This document shows, one piece after another, positions 28,724 through 42,360 of a stretch of DNA of 64,000 nucleotides. How positions within the stretch are numbered: position 1 is the stretch's first letter; every line of letters begins with the position of its first letter. The notes under the pieces were generated by a model, which was not told the origin of the DNA, ran no database searches, and saw only the letters and a list, made by a program, of their open reading frames with translations. Source of the DNA: Ascarosepion bandense (Eukaryota; Mollusca; Cephalopoda; Sepiida; Sepiidae); NCBI GenBank assembly GCA_037127315.1, contig JBBBDQ010000753.1, positions 777,501-841,500 of the forward strand. The letters are read 5' to 3'. Position numbers and translations under genes: made by a program.

Positions 28724-31700
28724 TTTATAAATAAAAATGTTTTCAAGACAGGTTTCGGCTCGTAATTTTTATAGCATCAAAAAAAGTAGTTTTTTATATT
28801 TCTGAGTTGAGATATTGTAATGATTTACATTGTTCGGATTATTTGGCCTGTCCTCATCTTTGTTGCCATATTGACGACATTTGGCAATTTTTAAAAACTA
28901 GTAACCTTCTTCAGAATCATTCTCTATTTCTGTTTGAATGATGGTATAAAGTCGCCCATTGTTCAGTTATTTGCAGTATCATCTTTGACCCTTTCATATT
29001 CACGACATTTTTTGGCCGTTGTACCGCTAAACCTTCTTCAGAATCATTCTCTGCACGAGATGGGGTATTATGATGTTACATTGTTCTTCTGGATTGTTGT
29101 CCTCATCTTTATTGCCATATTCACGACATTTGGCCGTTGTGTACGCTTCAACCTTTTGATCATTCTCTATTTCTGAGATGGGGTGTCATAGTGATTTGTT
29201 GTTCGGATTGTTCTATCATCTTTATTGCCATATTCACGACATTTGCGTGACATTGTACGCTTTCGCTTTTCTTTAGAATCGTTCTCTAGCACCTGAGATG
29301 AGGTAATGTAATTATTCTACATTGTTTTGGATTGTTGTCCTCATCTTTATTGCCATATTGACATTTTGGCCGTTGTACGCTTCAACCCCTTCTTCAGAAT
29401 CTTTCTCTATTTCTACGAGATGAGTATTATAACGATTTACATTGTTCTGGATTATTTTGTCCTATTCTTTATTGCCATCTCCACGACATTTTGCCCCAAT
29501 GATTGTGCCTTCAGCGCTGCTGAGATGTTCTCTTTCTGAGATGAGGTATTGCAATGATTTACATTGTTGCCAATTGTTCCTCGTCTTTATTGCCATATTC
29601 ACGACATTTTGGCCGTTGTACCTTCAACCTTCTTCAGAATCTTTCTCTAGCTACTGAAGATGAAATTATTGTAACGATTTACATTGTTCGGATTGTGCAA
29701 TATCATCTTTTGCCATCTCCACGACATTTTGGCCATTCACTTCAACCTTCTTCAGAATCATTGTCTCTATTTCTGAGATGAGGTATTCTTAATGATTTAC
29801 ATTGTTTCGAATTGATACATCATCTTTATTGCCATATTCACGACATTTTGGCCGTTGTACACTTCAACCTTCTTCAAAATCATTCTCTGTTTCTGAGATG
29901 AGGTATTGTAATGATTTACATTGTTCAATTGTTGTCCTCGTCTTGATTGCCATATTCACGACATTTGCAGCGGGTATGCACTTCAACCTTCTTCAGAATC
30001 TTTCTCTATTCTGAGATGCGGTATTCCATAACGATTTACATTGTTCGGATTGTTGTCCTCATCTTTATTGCCATATTCACGACATTTTGAACGTTGTACG
30101 CTTCAGCAGCTAACACAGAATCTTTATATTTCTGAGATGAGGTATTGTAATTATTTACATTGTTCGGATTGTTGTCACTATGTATTGCCATATTCACGTC
30201 ATTTTGACTGATTGTACTTCAACCTTCTTCAGAATTTTTCTCTATTTTCTGAGATGAGGTATTGCCAATGATTTACATTGTTCGGATTGTTGTCCTCATC
30301 TTTATTGCCATATTGACGACATTTTGGCCGTTGTACGCTTCAACCTTCTTCAGAGATTTTCCTCTATTTCTGAGATGAGGTATTGTAATTATTTACATTG
30401 TTCGGATTGTTGTCCTCATCTTTATTGCCATATTCACGACATTTTGGCCGTTGTACGCTTCAACCTTCTTCAGAATCATTCTCTATTTCGAGATGAGGTA
30501 TTACCGTGATTTACATTGTTCGGATTGTTGTCCTCATCTTTATTGCCATATTGACGACATTTTGGCCGTTGTACGCTTCAACCTTCTTCAGAATTTTCCT
30601 CTATTTCTGAGATGAAGTCCTTTGTAATTATTTACATTGTTCGGATTGTTGTCCTCATCTTTATTATAATATTCTTTGCCCATTTTGGCCGTTGTACGCT
30701 TCAACCTTCTTCAGAATCATTCTCTATTTCTGAGATGAGGTATTGTAGCGGTTACATTGTTCGGATTGTTGTCCTCATCTTTGTTACCATATTGACGGCA
30801 GTACACGGCGGTGTACCTTTAACCTTCTTCAGAATCATTCTCTATTTCTGAGATGAGGTATTGTAATTTACATTGTTCGGATTGTTGTCCTCATCTTTAT
30901 TACCATATGCGACATTTCTGGCCGTTTGTACCTTCAACCTTCTTCAGAATCTTTCTCTATTTCTGAGATGAGGTATTGTAATTATTTACATTGTTCGGAT
31001 TGTTGTCCTCATCTTCCTTCTGCATATTCACGACATTTTGGCCGTTGTACTTTAAACGCCTTCAGAATCATTCTCTATTTCTGAGATGAGGTATTGTAAT
31101 AGTTACATTGTTCGGATTATTGTCCTCATCTTTATTGCCATATTGACGACATTTTGGCCGTTTGTACGCTTCAACCTTGGCAGATATTCTATTTCTGGGA
31201 TGGTGTTAGCAATGATTTTCCCATTGTTCGGATTGTTGTCATATCTTTGTGCCATATTCATTTTGACGTTGTACACTTCAACCTTCTTCAAGATCTTTCT
31301 CTATTTCTGAGATGAGGTATTACCTTGATACATTGCCATTGGATTGTTGTCCTCATCTTTATTGCCATATGTTGCTGCCATTTTGCGTGCGTTGTGCGCT
31401 TCAACTGCAACTATTAAATTTTCCTCTATTTCTGAGGATAGTGTTGTAATTTCTTGTTGTTGGATTTATTGTCTATATCTGTACCATATTCACGTTTTGG
31501 CCGTTGTACGCTTCAACTTCTTCCAGATGTTCTCTATTTCTAGGGATATAAGATGTTGTATGGTTACATTGTTCGGATTGTTGTCCTCATCTTTATTGCT
31601 ACATATTCGACATTTTGGCCGTTGTACGCTTCAACCTTCTTCAGAATCATTCTCTGTTTCAGATGAGTATTGTAATGATTACATTGTTCGGATTAATAGC

Positions 31701-34700
31701 TATCTAATACTTTATTTGCTGTACCAAACATTTGTGCATTGCGCTAACCTTCGCTTCGAATCTTTCTCTATTTCTAGAATCAAATCATTAATTAATTGCA
31801 TTATTGGATTATTGTCATCATCTTTATTGCCATATTCGCTTGTTTGGTGGTATGCCTTCATGCATTGTTGATCATTTCTCTATTTCTGAGATAGAATTGT
31901 AATGATTTACATTGTTCGGATTAGTAATATCATCTTTATTACTGCTGTCCAAACATTTTGGCGGTCTTTACCTTCAACCTTCTTCAAATTTTCATCTATT
32001 TCTGAGATGAGGTATTGTAATGATTGCAATTGTTCAGTTGACCATCCTCATCTTTATTGCCATATTCACGACATTTTGACGTTGTACGTAACCTTCTTTA
32101 GATACTTTACTATTTCTGAGATAAGTCTTCTTCATAATTATTTGTTGTTGGATTATTATTATCATCTTTATTGCCATATTAGTGACAGCATTTTTAGTAG
32201 TTGTGCCTTCTTGCTTCTTCAAGATCTTTCTCTATTTCACCAGGTAAGTGTGTAACGATTTACATTGTTGATTTATTGTCCTCATATCTTTATTGCCATC
32301 TCTTTAACATTTCAATGATTGTACGCTAACCTTCTTCAGATCTTCTATATTTCCAAGGATAAGGTATTTTCAGCAGATTTGTTGTTCCAATTGTTGTCCT
32401 CATCTTGATTGCCATATTCACGACATTTTGGCCATTGTGCCTTCAACCTTCTTTAAGAATCTTTCTCTATTCTGAATGAGGTGTTGCTAACGATTACATT
32501 TGTTGAATTGTGTCCTCCATCTTTATTTGTTATTCTTTGTTGTTGTGGCATTGCCTTCAACATATTTAAAGATCTTTCTCTGTTTCCACAGATGAAGTCT
32601 TCTAATGATTTTGTTGCTAGGATTATTTGTCTCTTTATTACTTATGTAGGCATTTACACACGTTATGCATTGTTCTTCTTCAGAATTTTCTCTATTTCTG
32701 GAATGAGGTAGGCCATGGTTGGTATTGATTCTTGTCCTCGTTATTACTATATTGCATTTTGGCCAGAGGTACGCTATTTCTTCAGGAATTTTTTTTTTTT
32801 CTATTTCTGGAGATGAATGCCATTGATTTGTTGTTAGGATTGTGGCCTATCATCTTTATTTTGCCATATTGAGCATTTTGTGTTCTGTGCCTTTCAGCAG
32901 CTTCTTCAAGAGATGTTCTATTTCTGAGATGGGTATTGTAATGATTTTGTGCTGATTGTTGTCCTCTCTTTATTGCCCTTCACGACATTTTGTGGTAACA
33001 CTGACATGCTGGAGATTTTCTCTATTTCTGGATAACTGGTGTTATGTTGATTTGCATTGTTCAGGATTGTTGCTTCCTCATTAATTGTGTATGGTGACAT
33101 TTTGGCTGGTGTGGCTGTTTCTTCAGAATTTTCTCTTCTGGTGGGTATTTATTAATAAATTTGACCATTGGATTGTTTACAATGTCCTCTTTGTTGCCAT
33201 ATTGACAGCCACATTTTGTGGTTGCACTTCAACATATGGCAGAATCATTCTCCTGTTCCTAAGATGAGGTATTGTAATGATTTACATTGTTCAGATTGTT
33301 GTCTCATCTTTATTGCCACCATTGACTTGCTCATTTATGTGGTGCTTGCTTCAACCTTCTTCCAGAATCTTTCTACTGCTGAGATGATGTGTAATTATTC
33401 CCATTATTGGATTGTTGTATCATGCTCTTTATTATTGCACCATTCTCATTGGTGACGTTGTGCTTCAACCTTCTTCAGTGTTTATCTTCCTAGAATGAGG
33501 TAACATTACTGATTTACATTCATTGGATTGTTGTCCTCCATCTTTATTGTATCCATCGGCAACATTTTATTTGTTATGCAGCTTCAACCTTCTTCAGAAT
33601 GTTCTCTGTTTGAGTGGAGTATTGTAATTATTTACATTCATTGGATTGTTGTCCTGCTCATCTTTGTTGCCATATTCATGACATTTTTGGTGCGTTGCCT
33701 TCAACGTATTGATCATTCTCTATTTTCTGAGATGGAAGGTGTTGTAATGATTTACATTGTTGGATTGTTGTCATCATCTGCTGTGTACCATGTTGAGCGA
33801 CGTTTTGGCATTTGTGCACTTTAACCTTCTTCTAGGTGTTCTATATTTCTGAGATGTGGTATTGTAATGATTTGTTTAATTCGGATTTTATTATCATCTT
33901 TATACCATATTCACGACATTTTTGGCGTTGTGCACTTCAACCTTCTTCAGAATCTTTCTCTATTTCTGAGATGAAGACAAGTATCAATAAAATTTTGACC
34001 ATTGGATTGTTGTCCATATCTTTTTTATTGCCATATTCACGACATTTTGCGGCCGTTGTGCCTTCAACCTTCTTCAAGAATCATTCTCTATTTCTGAGAT
34101 GAGACCGTGTAATGATTTGTTGTTCGGATTATTGTCTCATCTGTACGCATATTGACGACATTTTGGCCGTTGTAACACCAACCTTCTTCTTGAATCATTC
34201 TATTAACTTTTGAGATGTGTGTGTAATGATTGCATTATTCGGATTGTTGTTATCTATATTTCTTCTTGTATTCACGGCATTTACAGCGTTGTACCTTCAA
34301 GCTTCTTCAGAATCATTCTCTGTTTCATAAAGATGAGATAACCCTTGACAATTTGTTCGGTTGTCCTCATCTTTATTGCCATTGACGACATTTTGACGTT
34401 GTACGCTTCAACATTCGTACAGAATCTTTCTCTCTTCAGATGAGGTATTGTAATGATTTACGTTGTTTCAGTTGTTGTCCTTTATCTTTGTGCCATCCTC
34501 CACGACATTTTGGCCGTTCACGCTTCAACCTTCTTCAGGAGATATTCTCTATTTGAGATGAGTGTGCGCAATTATTGCATTGTTCGGATTCATTGTCCTC
34601 ATCTTTATTGCCATATTGCGACATTTTGGCCGTTGTACGCTTCAGCAACTTCTTCAGATATTCTATAATTTCTACCTGAGATGAGGTATTGTAATTATTT

Positions 34701-37700
34701 ACATTGTTCGGATTGTTGTCCTCTTTATTGCCATATTCACGACATTTTTGTTGTACGCTTCTTCTTCTTCAGAATCATTCTCTATTTCTGAGATGAGGTA
34801 TTCATTAATGTTCACATTCGGATTGTTGTCCTCCTCTTTATTGTATGACTAAGACATTTTGGCCGTTGTACGCTTCCAGCCTTCTTCAGATCCATTTCTC
34901 TATTTCTGGAGATGGAGTATTATAATTATTTACATTGTTTGGATTGTTGTCCTCATCTTTATTGCCATATTGACATTTTTGGCCGTGCTTGCAGCTTCTT
35001 CTTCGGAGATCTTTCCTCTCTCTTCTGGGAATGTGGTATTGTAACAGGTACATTTATTCGGATTGTTGTCCTCATCTTTATTGCCATCTCCACAGCCTTT
35101 TGGCCGTTGTACGCTTCAACCTTCTTCGAGATATTCTCTAAACTGGAATGAGAATAGCAATATGATTACATTATGAATTGTTGTCCTCATCTTTATTTGC
35201 ATATTCATGACTTGTTTTGGCCGTTGCACGCTTCAACCTTCTTCAGAATCTTTCTCTATTTCTGAGAATGAAATTGTTGTAACGATTTACGACATTGGAT
35301 TGTTGTCCTCATCTTTATTGCCATCTCCACGACATTTTTGGCGTTATTTTTTTAGCCTTCTTCAAAATCATTCTATTTCTGAGATGAGGTATTGTAATGA
35401 TTTACATTGTTCAAATTGTTGTCCTCATCTTTATTTTTCTAACTTCACGACATTTTGGCCGTTGTACTTCAACCTTCTTCAGAATCATTCTCTATTTCTG
35501 CAAGGATAGTCGTATTGTAATGATTTACATTGTTCGAATTGTTGTCCTCATCTTGATTGCCATATTCACGACATTTTGGCGTTTGTACGCTAACTTCTTC
35601 AGAATCTTTCTCTATTCTGAGATGAGGTGTGTAACGATTTACATTGTTGGATTGTTGTCCTCATCTTTATTGCCATATTCATTTTGAACGTTGTACGCTT
35701 CGCCTTCTTCAGAATCTTTCTCTATTTCTGAGATGAGGTATTGTAATTATTTACATTGTTGGATTGTTGTCCTCATCTTTATTGCCATATTCGTCATTTG
35801 TGGTAACTTCGCCCATTACTTCAATTTTTCTCTATTTCTGAGATGAGGTATTGTAATGATTTACATTGTTCGGATTGTTGTCCTCATCTTTATTGCCATA
35901 TTGACGACATTTTGGCCATTGTACGCTTCAACCTTCTTCAAATTTTCCTCTATTTCTTGAGATGAGGTATTGTAATTATTTACATTGTTCGGATTGTTGT
36001 CCTCATCTTTATTGCCATATTCACGACATTTTGGCCGTTGTACGCTGACCTTCTTCAGAATCATTCTCTGTTTCCTGTAAGGATGAGGAGTATTGTAATG
36101 ATTTATTGTTCGGATTGTTGTCCTCATCTTTATTGCCATATTGACGACATTTTGGCCGTTGTACACTTCAACCTTCTTCAGAATTTTCCTCTATTTCTGA
36201 GATGAGGTATTGTAATTATTTACATTGTTCGGATTGTTGTCCTCATCTTTGTTGCCATATTCACGACATTTTGGCGTTGTACGCTTCAACCTTCTTCAGA
36301 TCATTTTCTCTATTTCTGATGGTGTGCCAATGATTTACATTGTTCTGAGTTGTTGTCCTCATCACATTGCCATATTACGAGCATTTTGGCCGTTGTACGC
36401 TGTGCTTCTTCAGAATCATTCCTCTATTTCTGAGATGAGGCATTGTAATGATTTACATTGTTCGGATTGTTGTCACTCATCTTTATTGCCATATTGACGA
36501 CATTTTGGCCCGTTGTACGCTTCAACCTTCTTCAGAATCATTCTCTATTTCTGAGATGAGGTATTGTAATGATTTACATTGTTCGGATTGTTGTCCTCAT
36601 CTTTATTGCCATATTTAAACATTTTGGCCGTTGTACGCTTCAACCTTCTTCAGAATCTTTCTCTATTTCTGAGATGAGGGTATTGTAATTATTTTTGTTC
36701 GGATTGTTGTCCTCATCTTTATTGCCATATTCACGACATTTTGGCCGTTGTACGCTTCAACCTTCTTCGAATCATTCTCTATTTCTGAGATGAGGTATTG
36801 TAATGATTTACATTGTTCGGATTATTTGTCCTCATCTTTATTGCCATATTGACGACATTTTGGCCGTTGTACGCTTCAACCTTCTTCAGAATCATTCTCT
36901 ATTTCTGAGATGGTATTGTAATGATTTACATTGTTCGGATTGTTGTCCTCATCTTTATTGCCATATTCACGACATTTTGGCCGTTGTACGCTTCAACCTT
37001 CTTCAGAATCTTTCTCTATTTCTGAGATGAGGTATTGTAATTATTTACATTGTTCGGATTGTTGTCCTCATCTTTGTTGCCATATGACGACATTTTTAGC
37101 GTTGTACCTTCAACCTTCTTAGGGTACACTCTTCTGAGATGAGGTATTGTAATTATTTACATTGTTCGGATTGTTGTCCTCATCTTTATTGCCATATTCC
37201 AACAATTTTACAGCCGTTGTACGCTTCAACCTTCTTCAGAATAATTCTCTATTTCTGAGATGAGGTATTGTAATGATTTACATTGTTCGGATTGTTGTCC
37301 TCATCTTTATTGCCTGTCCGACATTTTGGCTTGTTGCACGCTTCAACCTTCTTCAGAATCATTCTCTATTTCTTGAGATGAGGTATTGTAATGGTTGTTG
37401 TTCGGATTGTTGTCACTCATCTTTATTGCCATATTCACGACATTTTGGCCGTTGTACGCTTCAACCTTCTTCAGAATCTTCTCTATTTCTGAGATGAAGG
37501 TATTGTAATTATTTACATTGTTCGGATTGTTGTCCTCATCTTTGTTGCCATATTCACGACATTTTGGCCGTTGTACGCTTCAACCTTCTTCAGAATCATT
37601 CTCTATTTCTGAGGCCAGGTATTGTAATGATTTACATTGTTCGGATTGTTGTCCTCATCTTTATTGCCATATTCACGACATTTTGGCCGTTGTACGCTTC

Positions 37701-40700
37701 AACCTTCTTCAGAATTTTCCTCTATTTCTGAGATGAGGTATTGTAATGATTTACATTGTTCGGATTGTTGATATATCTTTATTGCCATATTCAGCCATTT
37801 TGGCCGTTGTACACTTCAACCTTCTTCAGAATCTTTCTCTATTTCTGAGATGAGGTATTGTAATTATTTACATTGTTTGATTGTTGTCCTCATCTTTATT
37901 GCCATATTGACGACATTTGCACTGGCCGTTGTACGCTTCAACCTTCTTCCAGAATCTTTCTCTATTTCTGAGATGAGGTATTGTAACGATTTACATTGTT
38001 CGGATTGTTGTCCTCATCTTTATTGCCATCTCCCTCCACGACATTTTGGCCGTTGTACCTTCGCCTTCTTCAGAATCAATTTCTCTATTTCTGAGATGAG
38101 GTATTGCTGTGTTTGTTGTTCGAATTGTTGTCATCATCTTGATTGCCATATTCGACGACTTTTTGACATTGTACGCTTCAACCTTCTTCAGAATCTTTCT
38201 CTATTCTGAGATGAGGTGTTGTAACGATTTACATTGTTCGGATTGCTGTCCTCATCTTTATTTACACCATTAAAACTTTCCGTTGCTTAAAAACCAACCT
38301 TCTGGGCTCTTTCTCTATTTCCACAGATGATGTGCAATAGTTACATTGTTCGGATTGTTGTCCTCATCTTTATTGCCATATTCACGACATTTTGGCCGTT
38401 GTACACTTCAACCTTCTTCAGAATTTTTCTCTATTTCTGAGATGAGGTATTAGCAATGATTTGCGTGTTCGGATTGTGCATCCTCCATCGTTATTGCCAT
38501 ATTGAGCATTTTTTTGGCCGTTGTACCTTCAACCTTCTTGAATTTTTCTCTATTTCTGAGATGGTATTGTAATGATTTACATTGTTCGGATTGTTGTCCT
38601 CATCTTTATTGCCATATTCGACATTTTGGCCGTTAGCACGCTTCAACCTTCTTCCAGAATGTTCTCTATTTCTGAAATGAGGTATTGTGATTTACATTGT
38701 TCGGATTGTTGTCCTCATCTTTATTGCCATATTCACGACATTTTGGCCGTTGTACGCTTCAACCTTCTTCAGAATTTTTCTCTATTTCTGAGATGAGGTA
38801 ATTGCCAATGATTTACATTGTTCGGATTGTTGTCCTCATCGTTATTGCCATATTCCATGTTGGCCGTTGTACCTTCAACCTTCTTCAGAATTTTCCTCCA
38901 TTTCTGAGATGAGGTATTGTAATGATTTACATTGTTCGGATTGTTGTCCTCATCTTTATTGCCATATTGACGACATTTGTGGTGTACCTTCAACCTTCTT
39001 CAGAATCCATTTCTATTTCTGAGATGAGGTATTGTAATGATTTCATTGTTCGGATTGTTGTCCTCATCTTTATTTTCTATATTGACGACATTTGGCCGTT
39101 GCTTTGTAGCCTTCTTCAAGATCTTTCTCTATTTCACAGATGAGGTATTGTAATTATTTACATTGTTCGGATTGTTGTCCTCATCTTTATTGCCATATTC
39201 ACGACATTTTGGCCGTTGTACGCTTCAACCTTCTTCAGAATCGTTCTCTATTTCTGAGATGAGGTATTGTAGTAGTTACATTGTTCGGATTTGTTGTCCT
39301 CATCTTTATTGCCATATTGACGACATTTTGGCCATTGCGCTTCAACCTTCTTCGAAGATCATTCTCTATTTCCTGAGATGAGGTATTGTAATTATTTACA
39401 TTGTTCGGATTGTTGTCTCATCTTTATTGCCATATTCACGACATTTTGGCCGCTGTACGCTTCAACCTTCTTCAGAATCATTCTCTATTTCCTGAGATGA
39501 GGTATTGTAATGATTTACATTGTTCGGATTGTTGTCCTCATCTTTATTGCCATGTTGACGACATTTTGGCCGTTGTACGCTTCAACCTTCTTTGAGTGTT
39601 CTATATTTCTGAGATGGTAGTATAATGATTGCATTGTTCGGATTGTTGTCCTCATCTTTATTGCCATATTCACGACATTTTGGCCGTTGTACGTAGCCTT
39701 CTTCAGAATCTTTCTCTATTTCTGAGATGAGGTATTGTAATGATTTACATTGTTCGGATTGTTGTCCTCATCTTCATTGCCATATTCACGACATTTTGGC
39801 CGTTGTACGCTTCAACCTTCTTCAGAATCATTCTCTATTTCCTGAGATGAGGTATTGTAATGATTTACATTGTTCAGTTGTTGTCTCATCTTTATTGCCA
39901 TATTGACGACATTTTGGCCGTTGTACACTTCAACCTTCTTCAGAATCATTCTATGGCTAGATGTATTGTAATGATTTATTGTTCGGATTGTTGTCCTCAT
40001 CTTTATTGCCATATTCACGACATTTTTGTGTTACGTTCTTGCACTTCAACCTTCTTCAGAATCATTCTCTATTTCTGAGATGAGGTATTGTAATGATTTA
40101 CATTGTTCGGATTGTTGTCCTCATCTTTATTGCCATATTGACGACATTTTGGCCGTTGTACGCTTCAACATTCTTCAGAATCTTTCTCTATTTCTGAGAT
40201 GAGGTATTGTAATGATTTACATTGTTCGGATTGTTTGTCCTCGCATCTTTATTGCCATCTCCACGACATTTTGGCCGTTGTACGCTTCAACCTTCTTCAA
40301 ATTTTCCTCTATTTCACGAGATGGAGTATTGTAATTATTTACATTGTTCGGATTGTTGTCCTCATCTTTATTGCCATATTCACAACATTTTTGGCCGTCG
40401 TACGCTAACCTTCTTCAGAATCATTCTCTATTTCTGAGATGAGGTATTGTAATGATTTACATTGTTCGGATTGTTGTCCTCATCTTTATTGCCATCTCCA
40501 CGACATTTTGGCCGTTGTACGCTTCAACCCTTCTTCAAATTTTCCTCTATTTCTGAGATGGGGTATTGTAATTATTTACATTGTTCGGATTGTTGTCCTC
40601 ATCTTGTGCCATATTCACAACATTTTGGCCGTCGTACGCTTCAACCTTCTTCAGAATCATTCTATATTTCTGAGATGAGGTATTGTAATGATTTACATTG

Positions 40701-40899
40701 TTCGGATTGTTGTCCTCATCTTTATTGCCATATTCGACATTTTGGCCGTTGTACGCTTCAACCTTCTTCAGAATCATTCTCTATTTCTGAGATGAGCTAC
40801 ATTGTAATGATTTGTCGTTCGGATTGTTGTCCTCATCTTGTTTGCCATATTCGACATTTTTACGGCCGTTGTACGCTTCAACCTTCTTCAGAATCTTTA

Positions 40900-42360
40900 C
40901 TATTTCTGAGATGAGGTATTGTAATGATTTACATTGTTCGGATTGTTGTCCTCATCTTTATTGCCATATTCACGACATTTTGGCCGTTGTACGCTTCAAC
41001 CTTCTTCAGAATTTTCCTCTATTTCTGAGATGTGGTATTGTAATGATTTACATCGTTCGGATTGTTGTCCTCATCTTTATTGCCAGATTCACGACATTTT
41101 GGCCGTTGTACGCTTCAACCTTCTTCAGAATTTTTCTCTATTTCTGAGATGAGGTATTGTAATGATTTACATTGTTCGAATTGTTGTCCTCATCTTTATT
41201 GCCATATTCACGACATTTTGGCCGTTGTACGCTTCAACCTTCTTCAGAATCATTCTCTATTTCTGAGATGAGGTATTGTAATGATTTACATTGTTCGGAT
41301 TGTTGTCCTCATCTTTATTGCCATATTCACGACATTTTGGCCGTTGTACGCTTCAACCTTCTTCAGAATCATTCTCTATTTCTGAGATGAGGTATTGTAA
41401 TGATTTACATTGTTCGAATTGTTGTCCTCATCTTTATTGCCATATTCACGACATTTTGGCCGTTGTACGCTTCAACCTTCTTCAGAATCATTCTCTATTT
41501 CTGAGATGAGGTATTGTAATGATTTACATTGTTCGGATTGTTGTCCTCATCTTTATTGCCATATTAACGATATTTTGGCCGTTGTACGCTTCAACGTTCT
41601 TCAGAATCTTTCTCTATTTCTGAGATGAGGTATTGTAATGATTTACATTGTTCGGATTGTTGTCCTCATCTTTATTGCCATATTCACGACATTTTGGCTG
41701 TTGTACGCTTCAACCTTCTTCAGAATCATTCTCTATTTCTGAAATGAGGTATTGTAATGATTTACATTGTTCGGATTGTTGTCCTCATCTTTATTGCCAT
41801 ATTCACGACATTTTGGCCGTTGTACGCTTCAACCTTCTTCAGAATCTTTATCTATTTCTGAGATGAGGTATTGTAATGATTTACATTGTTCGGATTGTTG
41901 TCCTCATCTTTATTGCCATCTCCACGACATTTTGGCCGTTGTACGCTTCAACCTTCTTCAGAATTTTCCTCTATTTCTGAGATGAGGTATTGTAATTATT
42001 TACATTGTTCGGATTGTTGTCCTCATCTTTATTGCCATATTCACGACATTTTGGCCGTCGTACGCTTCAACCTTCTTCAGAATCATTCTCTATTTCTGAG
42101 ATGAGGTATTGTAATGATTTACATTGTTCGGATTGTTGTCCTCATCTTTATTGCCATATTCACGACATTTTGGCCGTTGTACGCTTCAACCTTCTTCAGA
42201 ATCATTCTCTATTTCTGAGATGAGGTATTGTAATGATTTACATTGTTCGGATTGTTGTCCTCATCTTTATTGCCATATTCACGACATATTGGCCGTTGTA
42301 CGCTTCAACCTCCTTCAGAATCATTCTCTATTTCTGAGATGAGGTATTGTAATGATTTAC
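40900..42360 (+). repeat. Homogenised satellite block 1
   Basis: About 12 consecutive units at strict 119-bp spacing with only scattered substitutions. It is bounded by indel-rich units on both sides. Confidence 0.85.
41280..41373 (-). ncRNA. Hammerhead-like arrangement in a satellite unit (tentative)
   Basis: On the minus strand of this representative unit: aatgatt, immediately followed by ctgaaga, a potential stem (gttg/caac around agcgta), aaaa in place of gaaa, and about 45 bases later gta directly followed by aatcatt, the exact 7-base complement of the first strand. This is the layout of helix I, CUGANGA, stem II, GAAA and an NUH site with a long helix III loop. The G12 equivalent is changed here, so self-cleavage of array units is doubtful. 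The same layout recurs in every clean unit. Confidence 0.3.
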